Of a stretch of 50,652 nucleotides of DNA, positions 26,336-34,968 are shown one piece after another. The DNA is from Woeseiaceae bacterium. Its GTDB lineage: Bacteria; Pseudomonadota; Gammaproteobacteria; Steroidobacterales; Woeseiaceae. Each line of letters begins with the position of its first letter. Position 1 is the stretch's first letter. The position numbers and the translations under genes were made by a program. The notes beneath the pieces were generated by a model that was not told the origin of the DNA, searched no databases, and saw only the letters and a program-made list of their open reading frames with translations. The stretch spans positions 1-50,652 of the forward strand of contig JAJFKU010000058.1 of the NCBI GenBank assembly GCA_021773035.1, written 5' to 3'.

Positions 26336-28468
26336 ATGGCAGAGCGCTCGTTTAAGAAAGAGGTCGAAAAGCTTCGCCTGGGTAATGGCGATGTTTTCGC
26401 CGGCGAAGGGATTCTCGCGGTAACCAAAGCGCTGCTGGAGTCCGGAGTCGCCTATGTCGGCGGCTATCAGGGCTCTCCGATATCGCATCTGATGGACGTA
26501 CTCTCCGATTCGCAGGAAATACTGGCGGAGCTCGGAGTCCATTTCGAAACCAGCGCCAGCGAAGCGACGGCCGCAGCGATGGCCGCCGCGTCCGTCAACT
26601 ATCCGTTGCGCGGTGCGGTAACCTGGAAGTCGACAGTCGGTACGAATGTCGCGAGCGATGCGCTTGCAAACCTCGCCTCCGGTGGTGTTCGTGGTGGCGT
26701 CGTCGTCATAGTGGGCGAGGACTACGGCGAGGGTTCCAGCATCATGCAGGAACGTACGCACGCTTTTGCGATGAAGAGCCAGATGTGGCTTATCGATCCG
26801 CCGCCGAATACAGAGGATATCGTGCGTTCTGTCCGCAACGCGTTCGAGCTCTCGGAGGCTAGCAATACGCCGGTATTTTTGCAGCTTCGTATTCGATCAT
26901 GTCATGTTCATGGCCGATTCGATGCCAGGGATAACCGGCCACCGTCACCGACCTTGCAGGAAGCGCTGCAGAATCCGGTACGCGACGTCGATCGGATAGT
27001 TTTGCCGCCGGCCTCGTTTCTGCACGAGCAGGAAAAGGTCACTGAGCGCTGGCCCGCCGCAGTTCGGTTTATTGTGGAAAACAAACTGAACAAAACCTTG
27101 CCTGGCAGCCGCGACGATATCGGCGTTATTTGTCAGGGCGGCTTGCTCAACACGCTGCTTAGAACGATGGAGCGCCTGGGTTTGTCCGACAGCTTTGCCA
27201 ATACGCAGCTACCGGTCTACGTAATGAATGTTGCCTACCCTGTGATCGACACCGAGATCATAAGTTTTTGCAACGGCAAGAAGAGCGTCCTGCTGGTGGA
27301 AGAAGGCCAGCCGAACTATATCGAGCAATCGATTAATACCCTGCTGCGAAATGCCGGCAGCAGCACACGCATCGATGGCAAAAACGTGTTACCCGTTGCG
27401 GGCGAATACACGAGTGCTGTACTGCGTGGCGGGCTCGTCAAATTCATGCAGGATGCCGATCCGGCGTGGATCGCTCCGGTCGATCCGGCCGAGCAGGTGA
27501 AGCAGGCAATAAGCAATATCGCAGAGTTTGTTCCTGCGCGGCCACCGGGCCTGTGTACGGGGTGTCCGGAACGGCCGGTCTTCACCAGTATCAAGCTGAT
27601 GCAGCAGGAACTGGGTGATTTTCATATCAGTGGCGACATCGGTTGCCACCTGTTTTCAATACTGCCACCGTTCAATATGGGCAATACAACCATGGGTTAC
27701 GGACTTGGCGCTGCAGGCGCGTCCGCATTCAACGTGGCGAGTGAAAAGTCCGCGATCTCGATCATGGGCGATGGCGGTTTCTGGCACAACGGTTTGACCA
27801 GCGGAATCGGCAATGCGGTCTATAACAAAAGCGATGCACTGACGATTGTTATAGACAACAACTATGCGGCGGCGACGGGTGGTCAGGATCTGCTGTCGAC
27901 GAAGGGCGAGAGCCCGTCTCGCAGCACGCAGCATTCGATTGAGGATGCCGTACGCGGTGTAGGCGTCAAGTGGGCGAAAACGGTGAAGACCTACGATATC
28001 GGGGAGATGCGGGCCGCATTGAAAGAAGCGGTGAAGCGCAAAGGTACAGGCCCCAAGGTGCTGGTTGCGCAATCCGAATGCATGCTGAACCGGCAGCGCC
28101 GCGAGAAGCCCTTGTTCGCAAAGGCGCTCAAAAACGGTGTGCGTACCGAGCAAGAACGATTCGGTGTCGATGAAGAAACCTGCACTGGAGATCATGCCTG
28201 CATACGATTAAGTGGCTGTCCGTCGCTGACCATCAAGCCCAACCCGGATCCGTTAAAAAGGCAGCCTGTGTCCTTTGTCGATAACAGTTGCGTCGGCTGT
28301 GGCAACTGCGGTGAGGTCGCGCACGAAGCCGTGCTTTGCCCCTCGTTCTATAAGGGCACAGTCGTGCACAATCCATCGTGGCTTGATTCGTTGCTGTGGC
28401 GTATTCGCAGCGGCTTGATAGCTTGGTTGCAGCAACGCGCCGAACGCCGTCGGTTGAGGACTGCCTGA
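26336..28468 (+). CDS. 2-oxoacid:ferredoxin oxidoreductase, alpha subunit (indolepyruvate oxidoreductase IorA-like)
   Basis: A 710-residue ThDP and iron-sulfur subunit. Order: pyrimidine-binding domain (GYQGSPISHLMD, near residue 40), a middle domain, the pyrophosphate domain with CTGCPERP and then GDGG near 478 followed by DNN, and a C-terminal ferredoxin-like region with Cys652, Cys655, Cys658 and Cys668 plus an earlier Cys group. The reaction is oxidative decarboxylation of an aryl-2-oxoacid to the acyl-CoA with ferredoxin reduction. It pairs with the beta subunit 2 bp downstream. In this cluster isatinate (2-aminophenylglyoxylate) to anthraniloyl-CoA is a fitting reaction; indolepyruvate is the annotation-level alternative. 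Promoter region contains operator I. Confidence 0.88.
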   Translation: MAERSFKKEVEKLRLGNGDVFAGEGILAVTKALLESGVAYVGGYQGSPISHLMDVLSDSQEILAELGVHFETSASEATAAAMAAASVNYPLRGAVTWKSTVGTNVASDALANLASGGVRGGVVVIVGEDYGEGSSIMQERTHAFAMKSQMWLIDPPPNTEDIVRSVRNAFELSEASNTPVFLQLRIRSCHVHGRFDARDNRPPSPTLQEALQNPVRDVDRIVLPPASFLHEQEKVTERWPAAVRFIVENKLNKTLPGSRDDIGVICQGGLLNTLLRTMERLGLSDSFANTQLPVYVMNVAYPVIDTEIISFCNGKKSVLLVEEGQPNYIEQSINTLLRNAGSSTRIDGKNVLPVAGEYTSAVLRGGLVKFMQDADPAWIAPVDPAEQVKQAISNIAEFVPARPPGLCTGCPERPVFTSIKLMQQELGDFHISGDIGCHLFSILPPFNMGNTTMGYGLGAAGASAFNVASEKSAISIMGDGGFWHNGLTSGIGNAVYNKSDALTIVIDNNYAAATGGQDLLSTKGESPSRSTQHSIEDAVRGVGVKWAKTVKTYDIGEMRAALKEAVKRKGTGPKVLVAQSECMLNRQRREKPLFAKALKNGVRTEQERFGVDEETCTGDHACIRLSGCPSLTIKPNPDPLKRQPVSFVDNSCVGCGNCGEVAHEAVLCPSFYKGTVVHNPSWLDSLLWRIRSGLIAWLQQRAERRRLRTA

Positions 28469-28470
28469 CA

Positions 28471-29961
28471 ATGTGGGATCGACCGTTATCGATCGCGATG
28501 CTGGCTCTCGGCGGGCAGGGGGGCGGTGTCCTGACCCGCTGGTTGGTCGACATCGCTGAGGCTAACGATTACCTGGCGCAGTCAACCTATGTGGCCGGCG
28601 TCGCGCAACGCACCGGCGCTACGGTCTACTGCGTCGAAATGTTCCCGCAGAATGAGATCAAAGGTCGCGGGAAACCGGTGTTTACTCCCTACCCGGTACC
28701 GGGCGATGTGGATCTCGTGATTGCGGGAGAGCTCGCAGAGACGGGCCGCGCGATATTAAAGGGTTTTGTCACGCCCAACGCGACGACTTTGATAGCGAGT
28801 AGTCACCGCGTCTACTCAATCGATGAGAAAAGTTCGCTGGGAGATGGAATCATCGATCAGTCTCCGGTGATGAAAATCGCGGAGCAGGTATCCAGGGCGC
28901 TTATCTGTTTCGATATGGAGCAGACGGCAGATGACTGCGGCAGCATAGTCAGCGCTGTGATGTTGGGCGCGATCGCTGCCAGTGGTGTGCTGCCGTTCGC
29001 CAGAGCTGAATTCGAAGCTGCTATCCGGCGTGGTGGCAAAGCGGTTGAGAGTAACGTCCGTGGCTTTGAGAAGGGCTATGAAGCGGCATCGTCGCCGGCA
29101 GCGTTTAAGTCGTCGCCGCGTCAAGCTGAGCTGCCTGCCAGCGAGGGTCCGAACGGAGATGGGTTGATTTCCCGGGCCGCCGCACTACCCGAGCCGGTAC
29201 GCATCAGTGCATCGCATGGTGCGCTGCGGGCGCTTGAGTTTCAGGACAAGGATTTCGCGGAGGCCTATCTGGCACGCGTTGAGCATTGCGCGTCACTGGA
29301 TTCCGATGCCCATGAGTTCGCCCTTACCGAGAGTTTCGCCAGAAACCTGGCACTGCAGATGTGCTACGAGGACACCTTGCGCGTTGCGCAGTTGAAGACA
29401 CGCGCCAGCCGCTTTACGAAAGTCCGCGATCATCTTGGGGTTGCTGTCGATCAGCCAGCCTACATCGTGGAGTATTTTCATCCGCGCTATGAAGAGGTCT
29501 GCGATACCCTGCCCGCTGCTGTGGGCGGGAAAATGATGACATCGCCTCGGTTGAAGCGCCTGTTTGCGCCATTCTTTCGGCGTGGAATCAACATCACGAC
29601 GAACAAGATCGGCGGCTATCTGTTATTGGCAGGTTTGGCGCGAATGAAACGCTGGCGCCGCAGGACTTATCGTTATATTCAGCAGAAAAAATTTGTCGGC
29701 GCCTGGATAGAGGCGGTGAACGACGCAGTAGCTGACGATTATTCGTACGCGCTTGCCCTGGTCGAGATTATTGAAATCGTCAGAGGCTACGGCGACACCT
29801 ACGAACGCGGCCGTTCGCGATTCGAACGGGCGCGACAGTTTGCACAGAGCGTGCATGCGGAACGCCGCGCCGATGTGTTGCGAAGCTTGCATAAGGCCGC
29901 ACTGGCGGATGAAGATGGTGCGCGTTTCGCGGAACTGATTGAGGAGCTACAAGTCGCATGA
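28471..29961 (+). CDS. 2-oxoacid:ferredoxin oxidoreductase, beta/gamma subunit with DUF6537-type C-terminus
   Basis: A 496-residue partner of the alpha subunit. The N-terminal pyruvate-ferredoxin-oxidoreductase gamma domain shows GGQGGG at residues 14-19 and AQRTGATVY. The C-terminal half is the helical extension found in long IorB-like proteins, which replaces the short archaeal IorB. ATG 28471 is preferred to an upstream frame start inside the alpha gene because the glycine motif follows immediately. The stop overlaps the next SDR start (ATGA). Requires ferredoxin and CoA; no ferredoxin gene is in the window. Confidence 0.87.
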   Translation: MWDRPLSIAMLALGGQGGGVLTRWLVDIAEANDYLAQSTYVAGVAQRTGATVYCVEMFPQNEIKGRGKPVFTPYPVPGDVDLVIAGELAETGRAILKGFVTPNATTLIASSHRVYSIDEKSSLGDGIIDQSPVMKIAEQVSRALICFDMEQTADDCGSIVSAVMLGAIAASGVLPFARAEFEAAIRRGGKAVESNVRGFEKGYEAASSPAAFKSSPRQAELPASEGPNGDGLISRAAALPEPVRISASHGALRALEFQDKDFAEAYLARVEHCASLDSDAHEFALTESFARNLALQMCYEDTLRVAQLKTRASRFTKVRDHLGVAVDQPAYIVEYFHPRYEEVCDTLPAAVGGKMMTSPRLKRLFAPFFRRGINITTNKIGGYLLLAGLARMKRWRRRTYRYIQQKKFVGAWIEAVNDAVADDYSYALALVEIIEIVRGYGDTYERGRSRFERARQFAQSVHAERRADVLRSLHKAALADEDGARFAELIEELQVA

Positions 29962-30737
29962 GCGATACACCAGTTGCAGATGAATTCGATGCCGCGCACG
30001 TTGTTGTTACCGGCGGCGCGACGGGTATCGGTGCTGCGGTTTCTTTGGCGTTTAGGCAGTGTCGTGCGAGCGTTACTGTCATCGGGCGAAACGAGCAGCG
30101 ACTTGCTGCATTTGCCGCGGAGAACGACTTGAGTTATCAGGCGGCAGACGTTGCCGATTCGGCGAGCGTACGGCATGCGTTCGATCGAATCCGGTCCCGG
30201 TCTGGTGCGATTTCTATCCTTGTGAACAACGCAGGGATGGCCGAGGCAGCTCCTTTTGTCAAGACGGAAGAAGAACTCTGGTCGAGGACGATCGACACGA
30301 ATCTTGGCGGTGTTTATCTTTGCACGCGCGAGGTAATTCCAGACATGCTGCAAGCCGGTGGCGGTCGCGTCATTAACATCGCCAGCACCGCGGCTCTTAA
30401 AGGTTACGCTTATGTCAGCGCCTACTGTGCTGCAAAGCACGGAGTACTCGGTCTGACGCGTGCGCTCGCGGCAGAGTACGCACGCAAGGGCATCACCGTT
30501 AATGCTGTGTGTCCGGGATATACCGATACCGACATCGTCGCCAATACCGTCGAGAACATCGTTGCCACAACCGGACGCAGCGCAGAGGAAGCCATCGCGG
30601 AGCTCGTTAAGTCCAATCCTCAAGGCCGGTTGATCAAGCCGCTTGAGGTTGCAAACACCGTCCTGTGGCTGGCGGGTGCGAACTCTGCGTCGATAACAGG
30701 GCAGGCCATAGCCGTTGCCGGCGGTGAAACAAGCTAA
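29958..30737 (+). CDS. SDR-family oxidoreductase (3-hydroxyacyl-CoA dehydrogenase-like)
   Basis: A 259-residue classical [11 protein letters not shown] near residues 17-24, NNAG, then the catalytic Tyr-x3-Lys in YCAAK, and the C-terminal [13 protein letters not shown]. It starts by ATGA overlap with the oxidoreductase beta subunit and is followed by an enoyl-CoA hydratase, acyl-CoA dehydrogenase and Rid protein. This order is familiar from aerobic 2-aminobenzoyl-CoA clusters, where such an SDR is thought to act as a 3-hydroxyacyl-CoA dehydrogenase. That role is inference. Confidence 0.88.
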   Translation: MSDTPVADEFDAAHVVVTGGATGIGAAVSLAFRQCRASVTVIGRNEQRLAAFAAENDLSYQAADVADSASVRHAFDRIRSRSGAISILVNNAGMAEAAPFVKTEEELWSRTIDTNLGGVYLCTREVIPDMLQAGGGRVINIASTAALKGYAYVSAYCAAKHGVLGLTRALAAEYARKGITVNAVCPGYTDTDIVANTVENIVATTGRSAEEAIAELVKSNPQGRLIKPLEVANTVLWLAGANSASITGQAIAVAGGETS

Positions 30738-30747
30738 TGGAGCTCAG

Positions 30748-31551
30748 ATGAGATACGCACCCGAAAATTTCCTGATGGACGTAAACAACGCGGGCGTCGC
30801 GGTCATGACCTTGAACCGCCCCGAAAAGAAGAACCCGCTGACATTCGATATGTACGCAGAACTGCGGGATACGTTCCGGCGGTTTGCAGGCGACGATGAT
30901 CTCAAAGCGATCGTAATCACAGGGGCTGGCGGCAATTTCTGTTCGGGCGGCGATGTGCACGAAATCATCGGCCCGCTGACCGGGATGGATATGAAGGGCC
31001 TGCTGAAATTCACGCGCATGACCGGCGATCTCGTCAAGGGCATACGGCACTGCCCGCAACCCGTGCTGAGTGCCATCGACGGCGTATGCGCCGGCGCCGG
31101 CGCTGCGATCGCCATGGCGAGCGATATGCGTTACGCGACACCGTCAGCCAAAACCGCGTTCCTGTTCGCAAGAGTTGGTCTTGCCGGCGCCGATATGGGC
31201 GCATGCGCCATGTTGCCGCGCCTGATCGGTCAGGGTCGTGCGTCCGAGCTGCTATTCACGGGTCGCTCAATGTCGGCGGATGAGGGCAAACGCTGGGGAT
31301 TCTTCAACGCGTTGATCGATGCTGATGAATTATTACAGCGCACCGTCGACTATGCCGGGAAGCTGGCGGCGGGCCCCAACTTCGCACATGGTTTCACGAA
31401 GAATCAGCTGAATATGGAGTGGGACATGTCGCTCGATGCCGCCATTGAGGCCGAGGCGCAGGCGCAGGCGATCTGCATGCAAAGCGGCGATTTCAAGCGG
31501 GCTTACGACGCGTTCGTAGCCAGGCAGCGCCCGGAGTTCCAGGGTGACTGA
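30748..31551 (+). CDS. Enoyl-CoA hydratase/isomerase family protein
   Basis: A 267-residue crotonase-fold protein. The oxyanion-hole segments are visible: [12 protein letters not shown] and [15 protein letters not shown], followed by a Glu/Asp-bearing catalytic loop ([11 protein letters not shown]) in which the usual catalytic Glu is not obvious; Asp may substitute. ATG 30748 with GGAG just upstream is preferred to a frame start at 30715. The gene lies between an SDR and an acyl-CoA dehydrogenase, so hydration or ring-opening hydrolysis of a cyclic acyl-CoA is likely. The stop overlaps the next start. Confidence 0.88.
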   Translation: MRYAPENFLMDVNNAGVAVMTLNRPEKKNPLTFDMYAELRDTFRRFAGDDDLKAIVITGAGGNFCSGGDVHEIIGPLTGMDMKGLLKFTRMTGDLVKGIRHCPQPVLSAIDGVCAGAGAAIAMASDMRYATPSAKTAFLFARVGLAGADMGACAMLPRLIGQGRASELLFTGRSMSADEGKRWGFFNALIDADELLQRTVDYAGKLAAGPNFAHGFTKNQLNMEWDMSLDAAIEAEAQAQAICMQSGDFKRAYDAFVARQRPEFQGD

Positions 31552-32707
31552 TACCACATTCCTGGATTGGCCGTTTCTGGATGACTCGCATCGGAGCTTG
31601 TGGCGAAGTTTGCAGGACTGGTGCGGGACTTATTCGTTTTCTCACGATGACGATGTGGACAAGCAGTGCCGGCAACTGGTTCGTGATCTGGGTGCCGCAG
31701 GCTGGCTGCGCGCCTGTGTTCCGGCGGCGTCTGGCGGGCTGTCCGAGAAACTGGATGTTCGCAGTATTGCGTTGACTCGTGAGTCGCTCGCCTACGCTGC
31801 AGGTCTGGCTGACTTTGCGTTCGCGATGCAGGGTCTGGGTAGCGGACCGATATCACTGTTCGGCAACCGGGATCAGTGCAGGAAGTACTTACCGGCGGTT
31901 GCCGCCGGGAAAAAGATAGCGGCGTTCGCGCTATCCGAGGCCGAGGCGGGATCGGACGTCGCAGCAATGTCCACGACTGCGCACCGCGATGGCGATACCT
32001 ACGTGCTGAACGGCGAAAAGATGTGGATATCCAACGCTGGAATCGCCGATTTTTACTGTGTCTTTGCACGCACCGGTGAGGCGCCGGGCTCAAGAGGTTT
32101 AAGTGCATTTATTGTCGAGGCGGATACGCCGGGTTTTGAGGTAACAGAGAGAATCGACACGATTGCCCCTCATCCTCTTGGGCGGCTGGCATTCGACAAC
32201 TGCCGGATACCGGCGGCGAGCAGGATCGGCCCGGCCGGGGATGGCTTCAAAGTTGCGATGGCAACGCTGGATATTTTTCGTACATCGGTCGGTGCGGCGG
32301 CGCTGGGGTTTGCACGTCGTGCGCTTGACGAGGCGGTGCGCCATAGTAGCGAACGCAAGCTGTTCGGTGCGCCGCTGAGTGCGCTGCAGATGACGGAAGC
32401 AAGCATCGCCGATATGGCGCTTGACGTAGATGCCAGCGCGTTGCTGGTTTACCGCTCTGCGTGGGCGAAAGATTGTTATCAGGAACGCGTCACTCGCGAA
32501 GCCGCGATGGCGAAACTCTATGCAACAGAGGCGGCGCAGCGCGTCATCGATCGTGCGGTACAGTTGTTTGGTGGCAGCGGCGTTGTCAGCGGCAACATTG
32601 CGGAGACGCTTTATCGGGAAATTCGAGCGCTACGAATCTATGAAGGAGCCAGCGAAGTGCAGAAGATTATTATTGCTCGTCAAACCTATAGCGGGAGCAG
32701 GCGGTGA
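31544..32707 (+). CDS. Acyl-CoA dehydrogenase
   Basis: A flavoprotein of 387 residues with the family signatures [11 protein letters not shown] and the C-terminal catalytic Glu367 in IYEGASEVQ. It oxidises an acyl-CoA at C2-C3, passing electrons to electron-transfer flavoprotein. The start is GTG 31544, overlapping the hydratase gene by 8 bp; the stop overlaps the Rid gene start (GTGA). The tight overlaps mean one translational unit for SDR, hydratase, dehydrogenase and Rid. Substrate is probably a saturated alicyclic or dicarboxylic CoA ester in the aromatic route. Confidence 0.9.
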   Translation: MTDTTFLDWPFLDDSHRSLWRSLQDWCGTYSFSHDDDVDKQCRQLVRDLGAAGWLRACVPAASGGLSEKLDVRSIALTRESLAYAAGLADFAFAMQGLGSGPISLFGNRDQCRKYLPAVAAGKKIAAFALSEAEAGSDVAAMSTTAHRDGDTYVLNGEKMWISNAGIADFYCVFARTGEAPGSRGLSAFIVEADTPGFEVTERIDTIAPHPLGRLAFDNCRIPAASRIGPAGDGFKVAMATLDIFRTSVGAAALGFARRALDEAVRHSSERKLFGAPLSALQMTEASIADMALDVDASALLVYRSAWAKDCYQERVTREAAMAKLYATEAAQRVIDRAVQLFGGSGVVSGNIAETLYREIRALRIYEGASEVQKIIIARQTYSGSRR

Positions 32708-33099
32708 GACATCTAAACCCTGAGGGCTGGCCGCGGCCGAAAGGCTACGCCAACGGCATCGAGGCAGACGGCAGGATGGTTTTCGTCGCCGGCATGATTG
32801 GCTGGGATAAGGACGGGCGGTTCGAAGAAGGGCTGGTCGGGCAGTTCGCAAAGATACTGGAGAACACGGTTGCCGTGTTGGCGGAGGCTGGTGCAGGTCC
32901 CGCCGATATCGTCAGAATGACCTGGTATATCAAAGACCTGCAGTCCTATCGGGAGAATCTGAACAGCATCGGTGCCGCCTACAGGGCTATCCTGGGAAAG
33001 AACTTTCCGGTCATGGCCGTAATCGGTGTGAATGATCTGGTTGAGCCACAGGCGCTCATCGAGATTGAGACGACTGCTGTCATCGAGCGCGAGCTCTAA
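32704..33099 (+). CDS. Rid-family (YjgF/YER057c/UK114) protein lacking the RidA arginine
   Basis: A 131-residue Rid protein. RidA enzymes hydrolyse reactive enamines/imines using a conserved Arg (Arg105 in the archetype). Here the matching stretch reads NFPVMAV and the Arg position is Met104, so this is a non-RidA Rid subfamily. Proteins like it recur in anthraniloyl-CoA gene clusters. A role in removing the ring amino group of the 2-amino-5-oxocyclohexene-carboxyl-CoA intermediate is attractive but unproved. It starts GTG at 32704 by GTGA overlap and meets MarR-2 tail to tail with a 4-bp overlap. Confidence 0.85.
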   Translation: MRHLNPEGWPRPKGYANGIEADGRMVFVAGMIGWDKDGRFEEGLVGQFAKILENTVAVLAEAGAGPADIVRMTWYIKDLQSYRENLNSIGAAYRAILGKNFPVMAVIGVNDLVEPQALIEIETTAVIEREL

Positions 33100-33572
33100 T
33101 CAAGATCGCCGCTCGAGCGGGATACCGACGAGCGTGCCTTGCGTAACAGCGACTGCAGCTGCCGCATTTCTTCGCGGCTAAGATCCTGCAACAGGTGAGC
33201 GACCCATTCCTCGTGCTGTTTTGCCATGCGATCGAATTCTCGGGAACCTGCTTTAGTCAATGCAATGTGCTGGATGCGCCGGTCATGCTCAGACCGGCGT
33301 CTTTCCACAAGATCCATTTTCACGAGCCGGTCTATGACACCTGTGATGTTGCCGTTGGACACCATCAGTTCTCTGGAGAGTTCCGACATCGTCAGTTCGC
33401 TCTTGGCGTGTTCCAGTTCAGAAAGGACGTCGAATTGCGGCAGCGTTACCTGGAAGTTTTCGCGAAACAGCGATCGCAGCCGTTGCTCAATTCGGCTCTC
33501 GCAGGCGAGCAGTCTCAACCAGGTTCGTAGCGAGTCTTTCTTGCGCGATTCAGAGAGTTCTTTTGCCGCCAT
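33096..33572 (-). CDS. MarR-family transcriptional regulator (MarR-2)
   Basis: A 158-residue MarR protein. Helix-turn-helix LTMSELSRELMVSNGNITGV and wing EHDRRIQHIALT are clear. The recognition region is close to that of MarR-1. It is transcribed away from glutaryl-CoA dehydrogenase. The region between them holds a variant palindrome (site J) and mirror-image TATACT boxes, so autoregulation and control of the neighbouring operon are likely. It may sense an aromatic CoA thioester or free acid; that is inference from the family. Confidence 0.9.
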   Translation of the reverse strand: MAAKELSESRKKDSLRTWLRLLACESRIEQRLRSLFRENFQVTLPQFDVLSELEHAKSELTMSELSRELMVSNGNITGVIDRLVKMDLVERRRSEHDRRIQHIALTKAGSREFDRMAKQHEEWVAHLLQDLSREEMRQLQSLLRKARSSVSRSSGDLD

Positions 33573-33644
33573 ATTGTGCTGTCGCCAGTCTGAAAGCGAG
33601 GCAGCATAGCATTGTCATCTGTTTGTAGACAGCCTAAAAGGATA

Positions 33645-33687
33645 CAGTATAAATATTTTGTACATAAAATAATAATAATCTATACTG
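33645..33687. promoter_or_regulatory. Divergent promoter/operator region, site J
   Basis: CAGTATA (33645-33651) and TATACTG (33681-33687) form a mirror pair and each supplies a TATACT -10 box, the first for MarR-2 (minus), the second for gcdH (plus). TTGTAC at 33658-33663 is a fair -35 for gcdH with a 17-bp spacer. TTTGTACATAAA (33657-33668) matches the shared operator at 10 of 12 positions and covers that -35. Confidence 0.5.
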
Positions 33688-33717
33688 GATCGCACTTTCA
33701 TTGTGGGAGAGAAGCCA

Positions 33718-34914
33718 GTGCAGTCGATGCCAGACCCGAAACCGTCTTTCTCATGGCGAGACCCATTGCAGTTGTCGGCGCTGCTTGACGACGACGAAAC
33801 GGCAATTCGCGAGGCTGCGGCGGACTACTGCCAAACGGAGCTGGGCAGGCGCGTGACTCTCGCGCACCGAAATGAAATCTTCGATCGAGATGTCATGTCG
33901 GAAATGGGCTCGCTGGGTATGTTGGGTTGTACCGTACCTGAGGAATACGGCGGCGCCGGGCTCAACTACGTGAGTTACGGACTGGTTGCCCGCGAAGTTG
34001 AACGAGTGGACTCCGGCTATCGCTCGGCGATGAGTGTGCAATCCAGCCTGGTGATGTACCCGATCCTTGCGTATGGCGACGAAGCACAGCGCAAAAAGTA
34101 TCTGCCAAAGCTCGCGAGCGGTGAGTGGATCGGATGTTTTGGATTGACTGAACCGGACCACGGTTCGGATCCGGGGTCCATGTTGACGCGCGCAAAAAAA
34201 CTTGATGGTGGCTATTCGCTGCAGGGCGCCAAAACATGGATTACGAATTCGCCGATTGCAGACGTACTCGTTGTCTGGGCGAAGACTGACGACGGCGTTA
34301 TCCGTGGATTCATTCTGGAAAAGGGTATGAGCGGCCTGTCGGTGCCGAAGATCGAAGGCAAATTCTCGTTACGGGCATCCATAACCGGTGAAATTGTGAT
34401 GCAAGAGGTGTTCGTGCCGGATGAAAACCTGCTGCCCGGCGCGCAGGGTTTGAGCGGTCCTTTCGGATGTCTGAATCGGGCCCGCTACGGCATTTCCTGG
34501 GGTGCGCTGGGGGCCGCGGAAGCCTGCTGGCACACAGCGAGACAGTACGTGCTGGATAGAAAGCAATTCGGTCGACCGCTCGCAGCGAACCAACTTGTGC
34601 AAAAGAAACTCGCTGATATGCAGACCGAAATAACCCTCGGTTTACACAGCGCATTGGCGCTGGGGCGCCTGATGGATAGCGGCAGGGTGATGCCGGAATC
34701 GATTTCCCTGCTGAAGAGGAACAACTGCGGCAAAGCGCTCGTTGTCGCCCGAGAAGCCAGGGACATGCTTGGCGGCAACGGTATCTCCGACGAATACCCG
34801 GTAATACGGCACGTTTTAAATCTGGAAGCTGTGAATACCTATGAGGGTACCCACGATATACATGCGCTGATACTGGGCCGCGCCCAGACCGGAATTCAGG
34901 CTTTCTCAGCCTAG
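33718..34914 (+). CDS. gcdH: Glutaryl-CoA dehydrogenase
   Basis: A 398-residue acyl-CoA dehydrogenase of the glutaryl-CoA subgroup, which dehydrogenates and decarboxylates glutaryl-CoA to crotonyl-CoA. Diagnostic stretches: [63 protein letters not shown] and the catalytic Glu376 in [15 protein letters not shown] chose GTG 33718 because GGGAGA lies 7 bp upstream; ATG 33727 is the alternative. It stands alone with its own promoter opposite MarR-2 and just before the site K operon. It links the aromatic route to central metabolism if that route makes glutaryl-CoA. Confidence 0.93.
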   Translation: MQSMPDPKPSFSWRDPLQLSALLDDDETAIREAAADYCQTELGRRVTLAHRNEIFDRDVMSEMGSLGMLGCTVPEEYGGAGLNYVSYGLVAREVERVDSGYRSAMSVQSSLVMYPILAYGDEAQRKKYLPKLASGEWIGCFGLTEPDHGSDPGSMLTRAKKLDGGYSLQGAKTWITNSPIADVLVVWAKTDDGVIRGFILEKGMSGLSVPKIEGKFSLRASITGEIVMQEVFVPDENLLPGAQGLSGPFGCLNRARYGISWGALGAAEACWHTARQYVLDRKQFGRPLAANQLVQKKLADMQTEITLGLHSALALGRLMDSGRVMPESISLLKRNNCGKALVVAREARDMLGGNGISDEYPVIRHVLNLEAVNTYEGTHDIHALILGRAQTGIQAFSA

Positions 34915-34937
34915 CGGGCAACTCGATAGAATGATAG

Positions 34938-34949
34938 TTTACACATAAA
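34938..34949. promoter_or_regulatory. Candidate MarR operator, site K
   Basis: TTTACACATAAA, 10 of 12 matches. Its context GATAGTTTACACATAAA repeats the layout at site I (GATAGTTTATATATAAA). It lies 20 bp before the start of the old-yellow-enzyme gene, heading the 35-47 kb operon. Confidence 0.5.
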
Positions 34950-34968
34950 TCAAATAGATCCTTTCAAC

